DNA from: Hyaloscypha bicolor E
Taxonomy: Eukaryota > Ascomycota > Leotiomycetes > Helotiales > Hyaloscyphaceae
Reading direction: 5' to 3'
Assembly (NCBI RefSeq): GCF_002865645.1
Contig: NW_020194518.1
Span: forward strand, 496,001 to 560,000
DNA: 64,000 nt
How positions within the stretch are numbered: position 1 is the first letter of the stretch; each line of letters begins with the position of its first letter. The translations under genes and the position numbers were made by a program. Under the pieces are notes generated by a model. It did not search any database and was not told the DNA's origin. It saw only the letters and a list, made by a program, of their open reading frames with translations. Positions 1 through 12,094 of the stretch are shown here, piece after piece.

Positions 1-3000
1 ATTAAACAGCGCCAATGGGACCAGCCTAACGAGAGACAGGGCAAGCCAGAAGAGTTGCATCCCATATCGAGAAGCCGAAGGAAGTTTGTCCATCATTTTG
101 GTCAGCGAGGTGACTATCGCTATGAGCATCTCGCTGTCGTTATCTTCCATAAATCTTCCAATGCTGTTTCTAAGAGCAACGAGAACCTGATACAGGAGAT
201 CGTCATCTACATCTTCTCGTGCCAGGCAGCCCATGACAGTGAATGCACGGGGTTGGATAGCAGGATTACTTTGGAATGCAGTGCTGGCTACCAAGCTCAT
301 CCATCTTGAGCGCCAGGCGTTGGACATATCGACCGACGCAGCGCCAAGGGTACTTATTTCAGAGAGAAGAACGGCAAGAGATTCTGTTGCCATCAACGTG
401 GGTACACCAGAGTCTTGCAAAGTCGATGCAGGTACCACATCTCGACCAGGTATGTTGAAAAAGGATTCACTACGGGGTTCTGATATGGACAGGAGAAGGG
501 TTTTAAGCCGTGCAAGCTTGTTCTCTTCCAAGGGGAACGTAGTGCATATCGCGTGAACTGTATTTACGAGCAAACGATTGACCATAAGTCTCACGTTCGT
601 CGAGCCTGTGTTGGCCAGCATAGTGACAAGATGGAAGAGCTCTGGCAAGTACAGCTGGGATTGGACGCCGCTGTCAAATGAGTTTGAAAGGCACAAACGA
701 AGCAGTACGCAAATTTCTGTCCAAACTGTGTTCTCTGGCAATTGCCTCGTAGGCCGTAACGAAGTCCGATTGAGGGATTTCCGGAGTCGGAAGAGCAGTT
801 TGCCGCGAATGGTAATGGTGCCAAGAGAAGTAATGATGGACCCAAGGACCTCGGTTCGTTCATCATCGAGACCAAAGCCCAAAGCAGCTTTGACAGCTTC
901 CTCCAAGAAGATGTCCGTGTAAATCTCATCTCTACTGATCGCGGGCCAGACGCACTGCTCAAGGGTGGTACCGAGGGCCACGTCCGAGATCGCGACATCG
1001 ATGAGTTTTCGGAATATGGCTGCAACTTTCTCTCTCGCCTTGTCACCGTCCGAGTCTGTCGGGATTAAACTTGTCCGGAGACCAGGCAGCCACGGGGCCA
1101 TATACGTTAGGCTCAAAGGTCGCTGGCCATATGGGAAGCTCTCCCAGCCCACAAAAAACTCGTTGAGAAAATCAGCTGTAAGTTGAGGCTCAGAGAGAGC
1201 AAGCTGCCTGCTGACGTTGACGATGAAGTGTGATGGGTTCAAAGGTACACACAGTTCTGCAGCCATTAGTATAAGGAAACGACCATTCAGGGATTCCTAC
1301 CTTTGGCACTTAGAAATTTTGAGTCTGCTGCGAATTTGAAGGCACGACAGAGGGCGCAAAGTAGATTGTAGGAAGCCAACCGAAGGACCCGGTCTGCACT
1401 GGCCATATTGGTCAAAGCAATGTTCAACAGGGTCCCCGGGACATCTTGGGGCCGAACAAGTCGTTCAAAAGACTTCAAGGTTCTCAGCTCTTTGCCATAT
1501 TTGGCCTTGGCTCCACGGATCGCTTGTAGGACGTCGGGTTTTCTTGGACTCGTAAAGTACATTACAATCTTTCCATTCTCTGTTCGAAGCCCAAAGGCTG
1601 AGTCATCTTCAGTTTGAATGGAAGTTGGCGCCTCGTCAACCTCTGAAAGGCGGAATATGTCGTTGACAGTGGCATGTAGCCTCAGACCGGGCACTACCTC
1701 CTGTTTCTTTGTCGTTGTAACTTGCACAAACTGGCTTCCAACCTTAATGACCACTTCAATCTTTCCTTTCGTCTTCGAGAGCCTAGTAATGGGCTGGAAA
1801 ACATATCGCGTGTCAGTGACAACGCTGATCGTCTCCTTCGGAAGGTGTAATTGACTGAGATGAAAATGTGCTTGGAGGTCTTGTAGACTACCAATCAAAT
1901 GATAGTCCACGTTCTTGGGATGGAAGGCGCTATTTTCGCTCTTAGCAGAAAGGCGTAAAATCCGACGGAAGCATTTCCTGAACATTAAATTAATATTCGC
2001 GCGAATGAAAGATGTCAAACACCCTGCTTACCTGAAAGCGCTGTTCATGTTGTATACGTAGACTCTCGACAACTGCTTTGACAGCTCTGACGGAGTCAAG
2101 AGGTCTAGTTTTCGGAATAGTGCATCCTGAGGTTCATTTTGGCCATTGTAGCACGTCGCATCGATCAGAATACCAAATGGACGGTGCCACATACGGCTTG
2201 CAATCTACGAGGATTAGCGTATGAGATTGATCCCCAAAATCAACGAAGGTTACCTTCAGATATCCAAAAAGGAGAAGTTCATAGTCTGCAGATTCCGTGT
2301 CAATATTTCGCAGTATGATACAGATCATCGGCAAGCCGTCCTGTATCAGGTCAGAAAAGAACCTCAAAAATGCCAAGCAGGTGTACCTTGCTTTCACCAC
2401 CATCATAAACGGCGCGGGTTGAGACGAGAGATTCCGTATTTCTACCGGCGTTGCGGAGCATGAAATGTTGAAAACGTGAATAAGAAGGAGGGCTGTTTGA
2501 TGAAATAGCAGGTCGATTCCAGGAGACATCCATGGGCGGAGGACCAAGGTTAGTAATAAGCTTCCGAAGGGCCTCCAGGATCGGAATTTGACTGTTGGTG
2601 ACTTCTACAATGGAGCGAAGGGCACCCTTTCTCTCTCGAAGGACAATCTTTTGACGGACGTGGTCCCAGTGGTCGTAAAGGAATCGATGCAGAGCAACGC
2701 AAGAACCAAAGTCAAAAGACTCGGATTCAATGGCGGGATCAGGTACGTTTGGTGGAACCTATTTTATTTAGATGCAAACACAACTAAGGGGAAGAGAGGG
2801 AAACAAACCGATATTTCTCGCAGGAATGTGGTGACACGATAGATGTTCTGGGTTAGAAAGTCATTCAGAGGGAACATGTAGGGTTCCTTTGCGCCAAAGA
2901 GCACATTATTTGCCAGATTTTGAACCACCTTGGCGATGAGAAGTAGGCCACGACGCATTTCCTTGGAAGGGGCAGATGTAATGAGTCCTTCAGCATCCGG

Positions 3001-6000
3001 TGCTACGATAGCAGGACAGAAGAACCGGAGGAAAATAAAGGCCCCCACTGCCGTGAACTTGGCTTCCGGAAACCGCTTCATCACAGCGGTAGAGATCTGC
3101 AAACCTATTAGTGCTCAAACACGAAGTTTGATGACAACAGGGAACTCACGATACTACATATTTTCCGAAAGGAAACAGGGATCTGCGCAGCTGAATTGCA
3201 AATATCATCGATGAAGACTTTTGTCACCACACGAAGCTGAAGAGCATTTTTCTGAAGCTCTTCTGCGGATGTGGTTCGTGCAGGGTCAAGCTCAAGGTCA
3301 AGATCTTTGGATGTGAGTACGAGACGCTCTAAGACTTTTTGCAAAGTCGCTTTGAGATACGCTGCCCCTTTCCACTTCGCGTAAACTGATAGCATTTTGG
3401 TTGCCACGCAGTTTCTCCTGAGAAGCTCGGCTTCGTTTTCTTGTCACAATTAGCATCCTCCACAATATTACTAAATCAGGTTCCACTCACCCGTCTCTTC
3501 AACTTCGTGATCAATCAAAGCCTCTAATAATACGAAGCCGAGCCCTCTAGAATCGAATATATTGAGCAGTGATATTGTCATCTCATCCACTTCGGAACTT
3601 GGGCAAGCGTCACAAAGTGCAATTGTCAAGGCCATATCAGTTGTTAGAAGCTTGGTTTTGGTTAGCGAAGTTCATGGTGCTGTCTCAGACCAGGCTCACC
3701 TCGAGAAGCTCGTCGTATTTCTCATTGACAGCCGCATCTGATAGATTGTTGAACTCGGTACCCTGGATTAATATATTGCACAAAACTTTAACAAAGGCCG
3801 TTCTGATATCGAGATCTTCATGGTATCCGATGCCCAACGAATGCTTGAGACCTACATCGATATTGGCGCTCAGAAGATTCGAAAGCGCGCTGATGGCCAG
3901 TTCGGGAGTTGTCATGGACTCCTCACTAATTGTGACCGTCAGTCGTACCTCATTCCTCCCAATATCGGCCGTTTCATAGTTCAGCAAAGAGAGAAATCGG
4001 TTGAAATATGTGTGGAACATCTGGGACTTGAGGTCACTGGTATCAGCGTCAGTCTGCCCTTCTGCGGGTTGAAGAGGCAGCCGGTATGTCAGATCGGCTA
4101 GAGCCTTCAGACATGCTCTATCCAGATCTTTCTGAAGTCTGAGAATCTCGTCAACACGAGCACCGGCGGAGACAACAGCATCCTTTGGAGATCCTGGGCG
4201 AGCGATCCAACCAAAGATGACCTCCAGCAACTGATTTCTAATACGAACATCGTGTCTCAAGTTCAGTAGCTCTTTCTTCTGGGTGACTGTTTCGCACAAC
4301 TGGCAGATTTTGATCTTGACCCTCAGGATGCTCGCGCTTTCTGCCATCTCATCCAGGAATTTGGCGAAGTTCAGCGTAAGGGCACCCACATCAATAGATA
4401 ACGCGGCTCCTGTCTCCGCTGGGCCACCAAGTCTCTCCACAATGCTCTTCAAAAGAGCGGCTGCCTGTTCAGCAAAGGTGACACGGGATTCGATGGACGA
4501 TGAGGTACAAGTCCTGGGGCTGTCGAACAAAACTCCGAGTTCTGATTCAAGGGCCTCAAATAACGGTAGGTATAGCGATGGAGACAGCTCTGTAGAAAGG
4601 GTCTCTCTAGTAGCCTCTCGTATCCTGACGTTGTTGCTTGCCAATAGTTGAATGCTTTGCTTCATGTATCTAACAAGGATGGTATCATCGTAGCTACCAG
4701 GTGAGAGTCTGTCGATCCATCTAAGACCAGCCAGGCCAGGCTCTTCAGGAGCAAGAGCTTGATTTGAAATGCAAGAGCCTCCGAGTGAAGCGAGAAAGCC
4801 AGAGTAATTACGCCATTCGACAAGCGATCTTTCGTCGAGCGTATCGGCGGAACGAGAGAATATTTGTTTCGACAGTTTGAGCCAATCGTCGAAGACGGTC
4901 TCCCAAGCAGTCAGAATGCCAGCAGTAGGAAGTTGCATCTGCCTGAGCAAGCCTCGAACCCGCTTCTGAAATGCCACAAGCCCAGTAAACCGGAACTCTC
5001 TTGTTGAAATTTCAAGATATATGTCCATATTGCGAAGAGTGGGGATTAGTGCCTTATTCGTTTCGGTTGACTCACTCACGAGGCGAGCCTCTTCGCAGAA
5101 AAGCGATATGCATTTGGTGACCACTTGGCATACCGAAATGTCCGTGGAGCAGAGCGACACCAAAAATGCGGTCTCGAGTTTGGTACATGCAACTGCGCGC
5201 TCGGGCATGTCTTCAGTGATCTCTGTTAATTCCTGCGTTCCAAAGTCAGTATCCTAGAATGTATTTTCCCTTTGCAAAGCGATTTGAATTAATGTGTAGG
5301 AGAGCGGAGAATAAGGAATCACTGACAGCCACTGTCCTCAAAAGAGCCAACCGCGATTCTAAGTAATCATGGATAAAACTAAGGGTTGGCTTTTCGTCTT
5401 CGCTCAGATTAATCAATTTTTCGCAGACTGTTATAAGCACGATCGAACTATGTGATGCATCTAGTCATTAGCAAAGTCTGTTTACTGGAAGATGACACAA
5501 GTTATATGCAATACAGAGGAAGATTATACCAAGAAGATCGCGCCTTGGTTCGAAGTTGTTGCCGTGGCGTATGACTTTCTTGCACTTTCTTGTCTTCCTT
5601 CAAGGTCCTTTGGGAAATGCTCAAAGATTTGTGCTTGAAATCATGATGGACTATTGACTGAAATATTTTGGACTTACGTGGATTTCCAGAAGTTATACTT
5701 TGAAGGTCGAGGGCCTAGACTCTGGCCTTTTTGCAGTAATGGACCAGAGCATTCGGTCATGATTTTGCGAGCAACCGCATTGGTGAGAAATCTGATCTGA
5801 TCATCGTCTGTGATCAGATACGTTGTGAACGATGCGAAAATGTCCTCATAGAAAAGGATAAAATCATCGTTATCATTTGGTGCGCCATTGAAGAGGGTGA
5901 GTGGAGACGCATCTAAGAACGCGAGAATACTGTAGATCATGTCTGTGGAGCCGGCCATCTGAAGTGGCTTAAGGGGTGTAAATTGTTCATTAGGGTAGGA

Positions 6001-7760
6001 GTTCCGCCGCTCTGAAGAAGTGGCCTATTCAAAGTGAGCAGAATTCCGGTAGGTGGCTCAAGACATACCTTCAGCTGCGCTCGAACAAACTCTGCGACCT
6101 TTGCAAATAATGGTTGATACTCCCCAGCATTAGATTGCCTAGCAAAGTGAGAGCACGATGAGATGACAGTGATTTTGAAGTCTTGCGGTGCGCTGGGAGC
6201 CAAACAAAGGGGTGCTAAGCTTTCCACACATGCTTCAAAATTGAGATGGGCCAGACTGACGAAAGCCGCCGTCATGAGAGCACTGTCAATGTTCGATGTG
6301 TCCATTCCGGGGGTATATCTCCTGAAAACGGCTTCCCTCACCTCTTCTTGCACATCCAGAGCAAAGCTAAGAAGCGCTGCATCGCTGTCGAGGGGAAAGT
6401 GCCTGGCAGCTCGTAGAACAGAAGTCAAACAGTAGATAGCTGTTTCATTCCTGTTCCTCAAAGATTTCCTCAGCATCTCTAGAAAAGAAACCTTTTTAGA
6501 GATGCTGCTGCTCTTGACGTCTCGCATGTTGCTTGCAACCTCGAAGACGTCAGGTAACAAAAAGAGCAAGGAGGTTTGGAAGGGGAATAGAAGGGCCTTT
6601 CTTCTCCCTCCATCAAACATAGTATTGGTCATATCGAACAATGTTTCAGCACCGCCATCCAATCTTTTATGCAGCGAGTGAAGATCTATAAACTCTTCAG
6701 GGTTGCGTTCAAGCCATCTGGTGATCAATAAGGGCAACACTATTGCAACCGTGGTCTGAAACGCTTTGCGAAGATGCAGGAAACTGCCACATAGCTCCTG
6801 AATGACCACACTTAATTTGCGACTGTCGACCCAGAAAGATGAGATGAGCCGAAGCGTGATCAGTGCGCTCCTATCGTCGTCATTCATAACGTTTGACTGA
6901 ACTAGGCTTCCCGCTGGTTGGTGGGCCGCCTGTTGGAGCGAGGTCTTCAAGTAATCGAGGACTCGAGCCCAGTTTGAACAAGAGACGTACTCTAGGATCC
7001 CCCGAGTATACGCTTCGATAGCTTCGGATTTATCGAGGAGCAGCTTGGAGACATCAGCCCCGTTGAGATGCCCATTTGCAGAAGTTGTGCTCTCCAGTCC
7101 CAATCGATCGCCCCCGGGGATTCCTTTGAATGCATCGTCCAGGATATTGGAGGCAGGAAGGACGTAACTTTCAGAAACCGGCCTGGAAAACAACTTGATG
7201 GCGTCGATCAACCTCCTCACCACGTCATCAGTCAAAGGTTCTGGTGCGGTGTTCCGTGCAAGGAGTTTGTTTCGCGATGCTCGCCTCTTCTGACCATAGT
7301 GTTCATCAGGGGCCACGGTTTTCTTCGACGAGTCCTCCGACCCAGAGCTTTCAGAATCGGAGCTCTGCACATGGTGTCGCCCTTTGCCAGGCCTCGAGGC
7401 ATTCACGCTCGCCCAATGCGTAGAACAGCACTCTGCCAGAAGTTCTACGACATATATCTCAGAGTGTAGAACATGAATCGGATGCGACTGAACGCCTTTA
7501 TAGGGCTTGGCTAGATCTTCGAGCAATTGAACAAGTGTTTCGACCACAATCCCAATGCAGGAAGCGCTAACGCCAACGAGAGTTGCGCGGGTGAGGACGA
7601 CAATTTCATCGCGGTTGAAATCATTCAAGGGAGAGCCGGTACGGTGGGGTAACTGAATATGTAACGCATTAGCATTTGAAGGCTTGGGTGGACGAGGGAA
7701 GCTTGCTCTTGTTGTAAGCCGATCCACCAGAGTGACGACCAGGCTCGAGTCTCCATTCAT
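1..7760 (-). CDS. Neurofibromin/Ira-type Ras GTPase-activating protein (3' end beyond window)
   Basis: Accelerates GTP hydrolysis by Ras at membranes, so it switches off Ras-cAMP signalling. Translation starts at the ATG ending at 7760 and runs leftwards through many exons (for example 7760-6069, 6024-5678, 5597-5530, 5460-5327, 5232-3700), all joined in phase. The RasGAP domain lies at about 3.65-2.75 kb: the arginine-finger segment reads ELLRRNCVATKM, and the conserved core FLRFFCPAIVAP follows at about 3.0 kb. After it come a Sec14/CRAL-TRIO-like segment (LRNIDTESADYELLLF, about 2.3 kb) and a PH-like part, then HEAT-like helical C-terminal sequence that is still open at base 1. The exon joined at 1304 has a TACTAAT branch site and reads LCVPLNPSHFIV, matching the NF1 C-terminal region. 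Domain order and size (over 2,200 residues in the window) fit NF1/Ira1/Ira2. Which yeast paralogue it matches cannot be said. The start seems good because the N-terminal exon is long and open. Confidence 0.93.
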
Positions 7761-8344
7761 GACTAGAAAAGGGATCTGGCCGTTCTGCCAACCCTCTCAG
7801 AGACTGCCGGACATGCGGGTGTTCTTTTACTCATATGGATCTGTTCTCGACTGTGCCCGAGGTCGAGAGCTTATGCTGGAATCCTTTTGGGGAGGTCTTG
7901 GGCATAGCCTGCGTTTACCTGAGAGTGTGGCCGGGTTAGTTGTAGGCCACCGCAAAAGCTATTCTCTTCGGCGTCCTCGTCGTGGTGGATTTGAACATTT
8001 GGACTGCAAACGTCGAGGCACACAAGACGGGACCTGTCTCGCGTGGGCAGGTGTGGGGTGTCAAGACCCCTGTCTTAGTCGCTCCGGGGTTTTCGCGGCC
8101 GCAGAAACACAGCAGCATAAAGTACGTACCTTAGAAGCTCACTAATGTATAAGGGAATCTCGAAGTGAGATTCTTGGACAGTGGGGCGGGCGGGTTTTCA
8201 ATATTTTAATTTTTTTTGTCTTTTCCAAATTTTCAGTCCGACTATTCTACAATGACATGCACAGTGCAAGGATGTGATATTAAATCCGCCATTCGCAACG
8301 CCCTGTCTTAGCCAGTTTTGTATTAGCAAATATCGAACATTGGC
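7761..8344. other. Intergenic, RasGAP 5' side / RAT1 3' side
   Basis: This holds the upstream region of the RasGAP gene and the downstream region of RAT1, both on the minus strand. A T-rich run lies near 8203-8237. Open frames here have no protein-like composition, and I see no RNA gene. Confidence 0.5.
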
Positions 8345-11300
8345 TCACCGGCCACGATACTGTCCGTGGGACGAGTCTCGTTGTGCTCTGTATGAATCTC
8401 CATTTTCTCCTCTATATGAGTCCCCTGATCGTCGACGATCATCACCATATACCGGAGGGCCACGGCCCGGCGCGTTATAGCCATGAGACTGGGGTTGTGG
8501 GTAGCCTGGGGGCGGTTGTGCATGTCCTCTTCCATAAGATCCATAGGTGCCAGGGGGTGGTGGGGGAGGGCCACGCGCAAAACCACCAGTGCCTGGAGGA
8601 GGGGGTTGCCAGCCAGGAGGAGGGACAGGGAAGGGATTTTGATTGTAGCCATTTTGAGAGCCGCGCGGTTGTTGTTGGGATGAATATTGGCTCGACGATG
8701 CATAGTTGAACGAGTTACGGCCACGACCATCCCCTTGCAGCGGAACACCACCGTGCTGACGACCACTTCTTGCTGCTTTTCCCTTCGTCGTCTCGATGTC
8801 ACTCGCTGTCAGCGCCGGAGGCGGAAATGAAATGCCCTTCAGTAGCATAGACTTGTGAATAAAGTTCGACTTTGGCATCTCATAATGGACGCTGTGGTGA
8901 TCCCGTTAGCAGAAACTAGGCCGTGAACGAAGTAGGGGCTACTTTACCTGATGGAGCGATCATCATCCAAACTGGGCATCAATCCACTGGTCAGAGGGAA
9001 AGCCAAGGAGCTGTGAGGGAGATGTGCTTCGTTCTTGGTAACTTTTCCTGTAAGGCCTTGGCTGACTCTGGGGTTTAATTTGAAATGGGGGTCTCCTTGT
9101 TTCTTTGAATAGAAGTTCGTGGCAATTTCGCTATAAAGTGCCTCGTGCGCTTCAGCAACAAGAAGGACATCTTTGCCCACGCCATTACGAGCTGCGACGT
9201 CTGGTGCCAACAACGGGTATTTCTTTGCCATTGCGTCGAGCAAACGTTTCGAGTCGATGAATGGCAGAAGAGCAACACCTTGCCAGGCAAACTTTTTCCC
9301 GTTAAGATCGACGATGAAATCTTCAGGGTAGAAATCAATAATCTCGCTGTCAGGGTTGGTCATAAGGTCGTGGAAAACTTCTGGAATGGCCTGTCTGGAA
9401 GCCGCTGGGAGGACACCCATCAGTTGTTCGAAAGGCTTGAAGATCTGTCCCTTTTCGAAAGAGATCTTCATTTCCGCAATATTGTTGAAGTCTGCAGCAA
9501 AGGGGGCGTAGTGATACGGGTAGTACCAATCCCATGATGGGCAGCCTTGAAAGTAGTAGAGCAACACCCAAGCGAGTCCCTCAACATAAGCTCTGGCGAC
9601 TTTGTGGCGGAATTCGACATCTTTGGGGTCAACATGAAACTTTTGCTCGTAATACCTGTCGGCATAACCTTCGTCCCATAGTCGTACGGTATCAACTGGA
9701 GGCTCATCGCTTGGAGTCTGTGGTGTACCAGGCTGTGGTGTGTTGCGTCCCGGAGTGCTGCTGTCGTCGTCCTCTAAGAATTCCGCCTTTCGCTTTCCCA
9801 ATGCCGAGGCAGGTGATTCAGTAAAGCTGTCGTCATTGGCTCCCTCCATGTTGTCCTCCGCTGATGATTTCCCATTGATTTGACTCTTCAGAGCTGCCGC
9901 AGCACTCTTGTTTGCGAGGTTCGCCTTGTAAATAGCGCCTCGGTTGACAACCATATCGTGGGTCATTGTCTTTGCTTCCTTGGTAATGTTGCCCGGAGCA
10001 AATAATGGTAGACCGACAGGACCATCGTCTTTGGGAGGCCTGTTATTCTGTCTCCCGTTGGAAGGAGAGTCCTGGTATCCACCCCCGCGACCTCCTCGGC
10101 CACCACGGCTACTGTCTTGTAGCTTGCGGCGCTTTGCGTTAGCTTCTCGTTTATCTTCCGTCTGCTTTCTTCGACGAAAAATCGCATCTTCTTGCTTGGC
10201 CAAGCCATCAAGAATGAATTGGGCTCTCTCAAGGTCAACGTGCCCATCCTTGGTGAGGTAGCCTCCCATGAAAGGTATATTATCACGCCAAATGGCAATG
10301 AGTGTGTCAATTCCGTTCTCTCGAATTTCGAGACTAGGAAGATGTGGAAGAAAGTCATTTCCGACAAAGAAACACATGAAAACCCAATCGTCAATGGCCC
10401 TTTCTAGATCGAATCTGAAAGGCTGGCTTGGAACATATAGCTCGGCTGCCAGGTATTCTCTAAGAATGGAGACGTGGAGCCAGATGAAAGGCTTGAGTGG
10501 CGGTGCACTATCCTTTTCATCGTACTCTCCATCCTTTACCTTTGCTTGGCCGGTACATTCTCTTGCCTCATGTCCAGCCTGGCCACACAAACGGCAAACC
10601 CGGGGTTTTGAATCTTGGGCGAACACATCTTCTCGAAGAACACGGAAATGAGGTTCGTGAGTACCTAAGCCTAACATGATCAAGTCGGCATCTAAGCCAT
10701 AGATTACATGTCTAGTATTTGGATCATGCTCGGGCGAAGATCGTTGAGATCTAATGAATTCCATGATTTTGTGTTCTCCCTCGCCGGGGACTGTTGAGTC
10801 AGAGATGATGACTTTCATCTTTGCCCAAGCGGGATCGGTATTCAGCTTGTAGGCGATCCAGTATCTCAGACTTGCAGCCAGGATGTCCATGAAGGGTGTG
10901 CCTGGCGTGATTTCATTCGAGTCCCAGGCTTTCTTGACTTCTGGTTCTTCGATATGGCCGCCTTGCGACTTCAACATCTTCAGCAACTCAATTTTGTCTT
11001 CTTCTTTCTCCTTTGCTTCTTGTGCAGAACGGAACCGTCGAGAACGCTGTTGGTTCATCTTGGCGCGTGGAGCGACACCATCGATAGCTATCATCAGTAA
11101 TTTTCTGGGGCGGACCATGTTAACGACGCGATCGGTGTATTTGAAAATCGCCATCATCATCTCCTCTTCGTCTTTGGGGGGGGGCCTGTCTTCGGGGTGG
11201 GAGCAGGGATGGACGATGCCGTTCATATCAAGGTACAGGTTGTCGAACTCCTCCCCATTGGGATTCGGTCCTCTGGTGTCGATTGGAATTTCTTGGCCAT

Positions 11301-11496
11301 CGATCTCTCGAGTCTGCTCTTCGATGACAGGGCTTATGATTTTGGGCTGAATGCGTTAGCTTTGCAAGTTGGTATTGTGAGAATGGAGCAGACTTACATA
11401 TTTCTGGCTAAGCCAGCGAAACAGGGCTATAGATTGACAGGGTCAGTAGTCTTTCGTCAAGAGCAGATGAAAGTATGGCGCACCTGGGACACCCAT
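8345..11496 (-). CDS. rat1: Nuclear 5'-3' exoribonuclease Rat1/Xrn2
   Basis: Nuclear 5'-3' exonuclease that processes rRNA and snoRNA 5' ends and drives torpedo termination of RNA polymerase II. Four exons, minus strand: 11496-11484 (13 nt), 11426-11398 (29 nt), 11346-8948 and 8891-8345, giving 995 residues. The first two mini-exons encode MGVPALFRWLSQKY, the signature XRN start, which fixes the start codon. The third exon carries the acidic catalytic core (YLDMNGIVHPC, GLDADLIMLGL, FFVGNDFLPHLPSLEI) and a CCHC zinc knuckle (CRLCGQAGHEAREC) that marks Rat1/Xrn2 rather than cytoplasmic Xrn1. A low-complexity acidic/Ser linker follows, then the conserved C-terminal part. The last exon reads SISVHYEMPKSNF and then a Gly/Pro/Tyr/Arg-rich disordered tail. 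USO1 is divergent 0.6 kb upstream. Introns have GT-AG ends and CTAAC-type branch sites. Confidence 0.97.
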
Positions 11497-12094
11497 GATG
11501 GTCTGCGCTGGGTCTTGAGTCGAATAGGCAGGCTGTAGGCTGCAGGTTCTCTAACGAAACAACAGTCGTACACTGCCTTGTTGGTGGACCAACGGACAAA
11601 GATGTGTGGGTGGTTACGATCGCAATACTATACCGCATGGGCGGTTTCTTTGTTCTGGAATGTAAATCGATGTTGGGTTAATGGTAACTGAAAGAAAGGC
11701 GAATGAGCTTTGAAGGCAAAAGAGAGGCTCGTTCCTGCTGGAAATACACACGAGTCTAACCTTGTTGGGACTAGTTTCGGTGGTCGGGGTTCCAACTCCA
11801 ATCCTTGGAGCACAATACTTTTGAAGATGATCGTATGTGACTAGATTATATAGCGTTATAAGCATTTATGTCTCTGAAATTCAAATGAGGTGGTGATCTC
11901 TGTTTTTTCCATTAGCTCCCAAGTTTGTGTTGCCAAATTCTGTTTTTGGCTTGGACGTCCTCGACTGTGGAATAAAATTATCCAGGGCCACGAAAGCAAC
12001 TTCAACACCATTCGTACATTCCAAGTCGACCTTCTTCCACCCTCAAACTATGACTCGACACCAATGGCAAAAGCTTTACACGCCGTAGGAAACC
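11497..12094. other. Divergent promoter region RAT1/USO1
   Basis: About 0.6 kb between two divergent start codons, which must hold both promoters and 5' UTRs. No conserved coding or structured RNA is visible. Confidence 0.5.

Noticed and set aside
7684..8145. Plus-strand frame of 153 codons near the RasGAP start
   Set aside because: Overlaps the RasGAP N-terminal exon and looks like chance.
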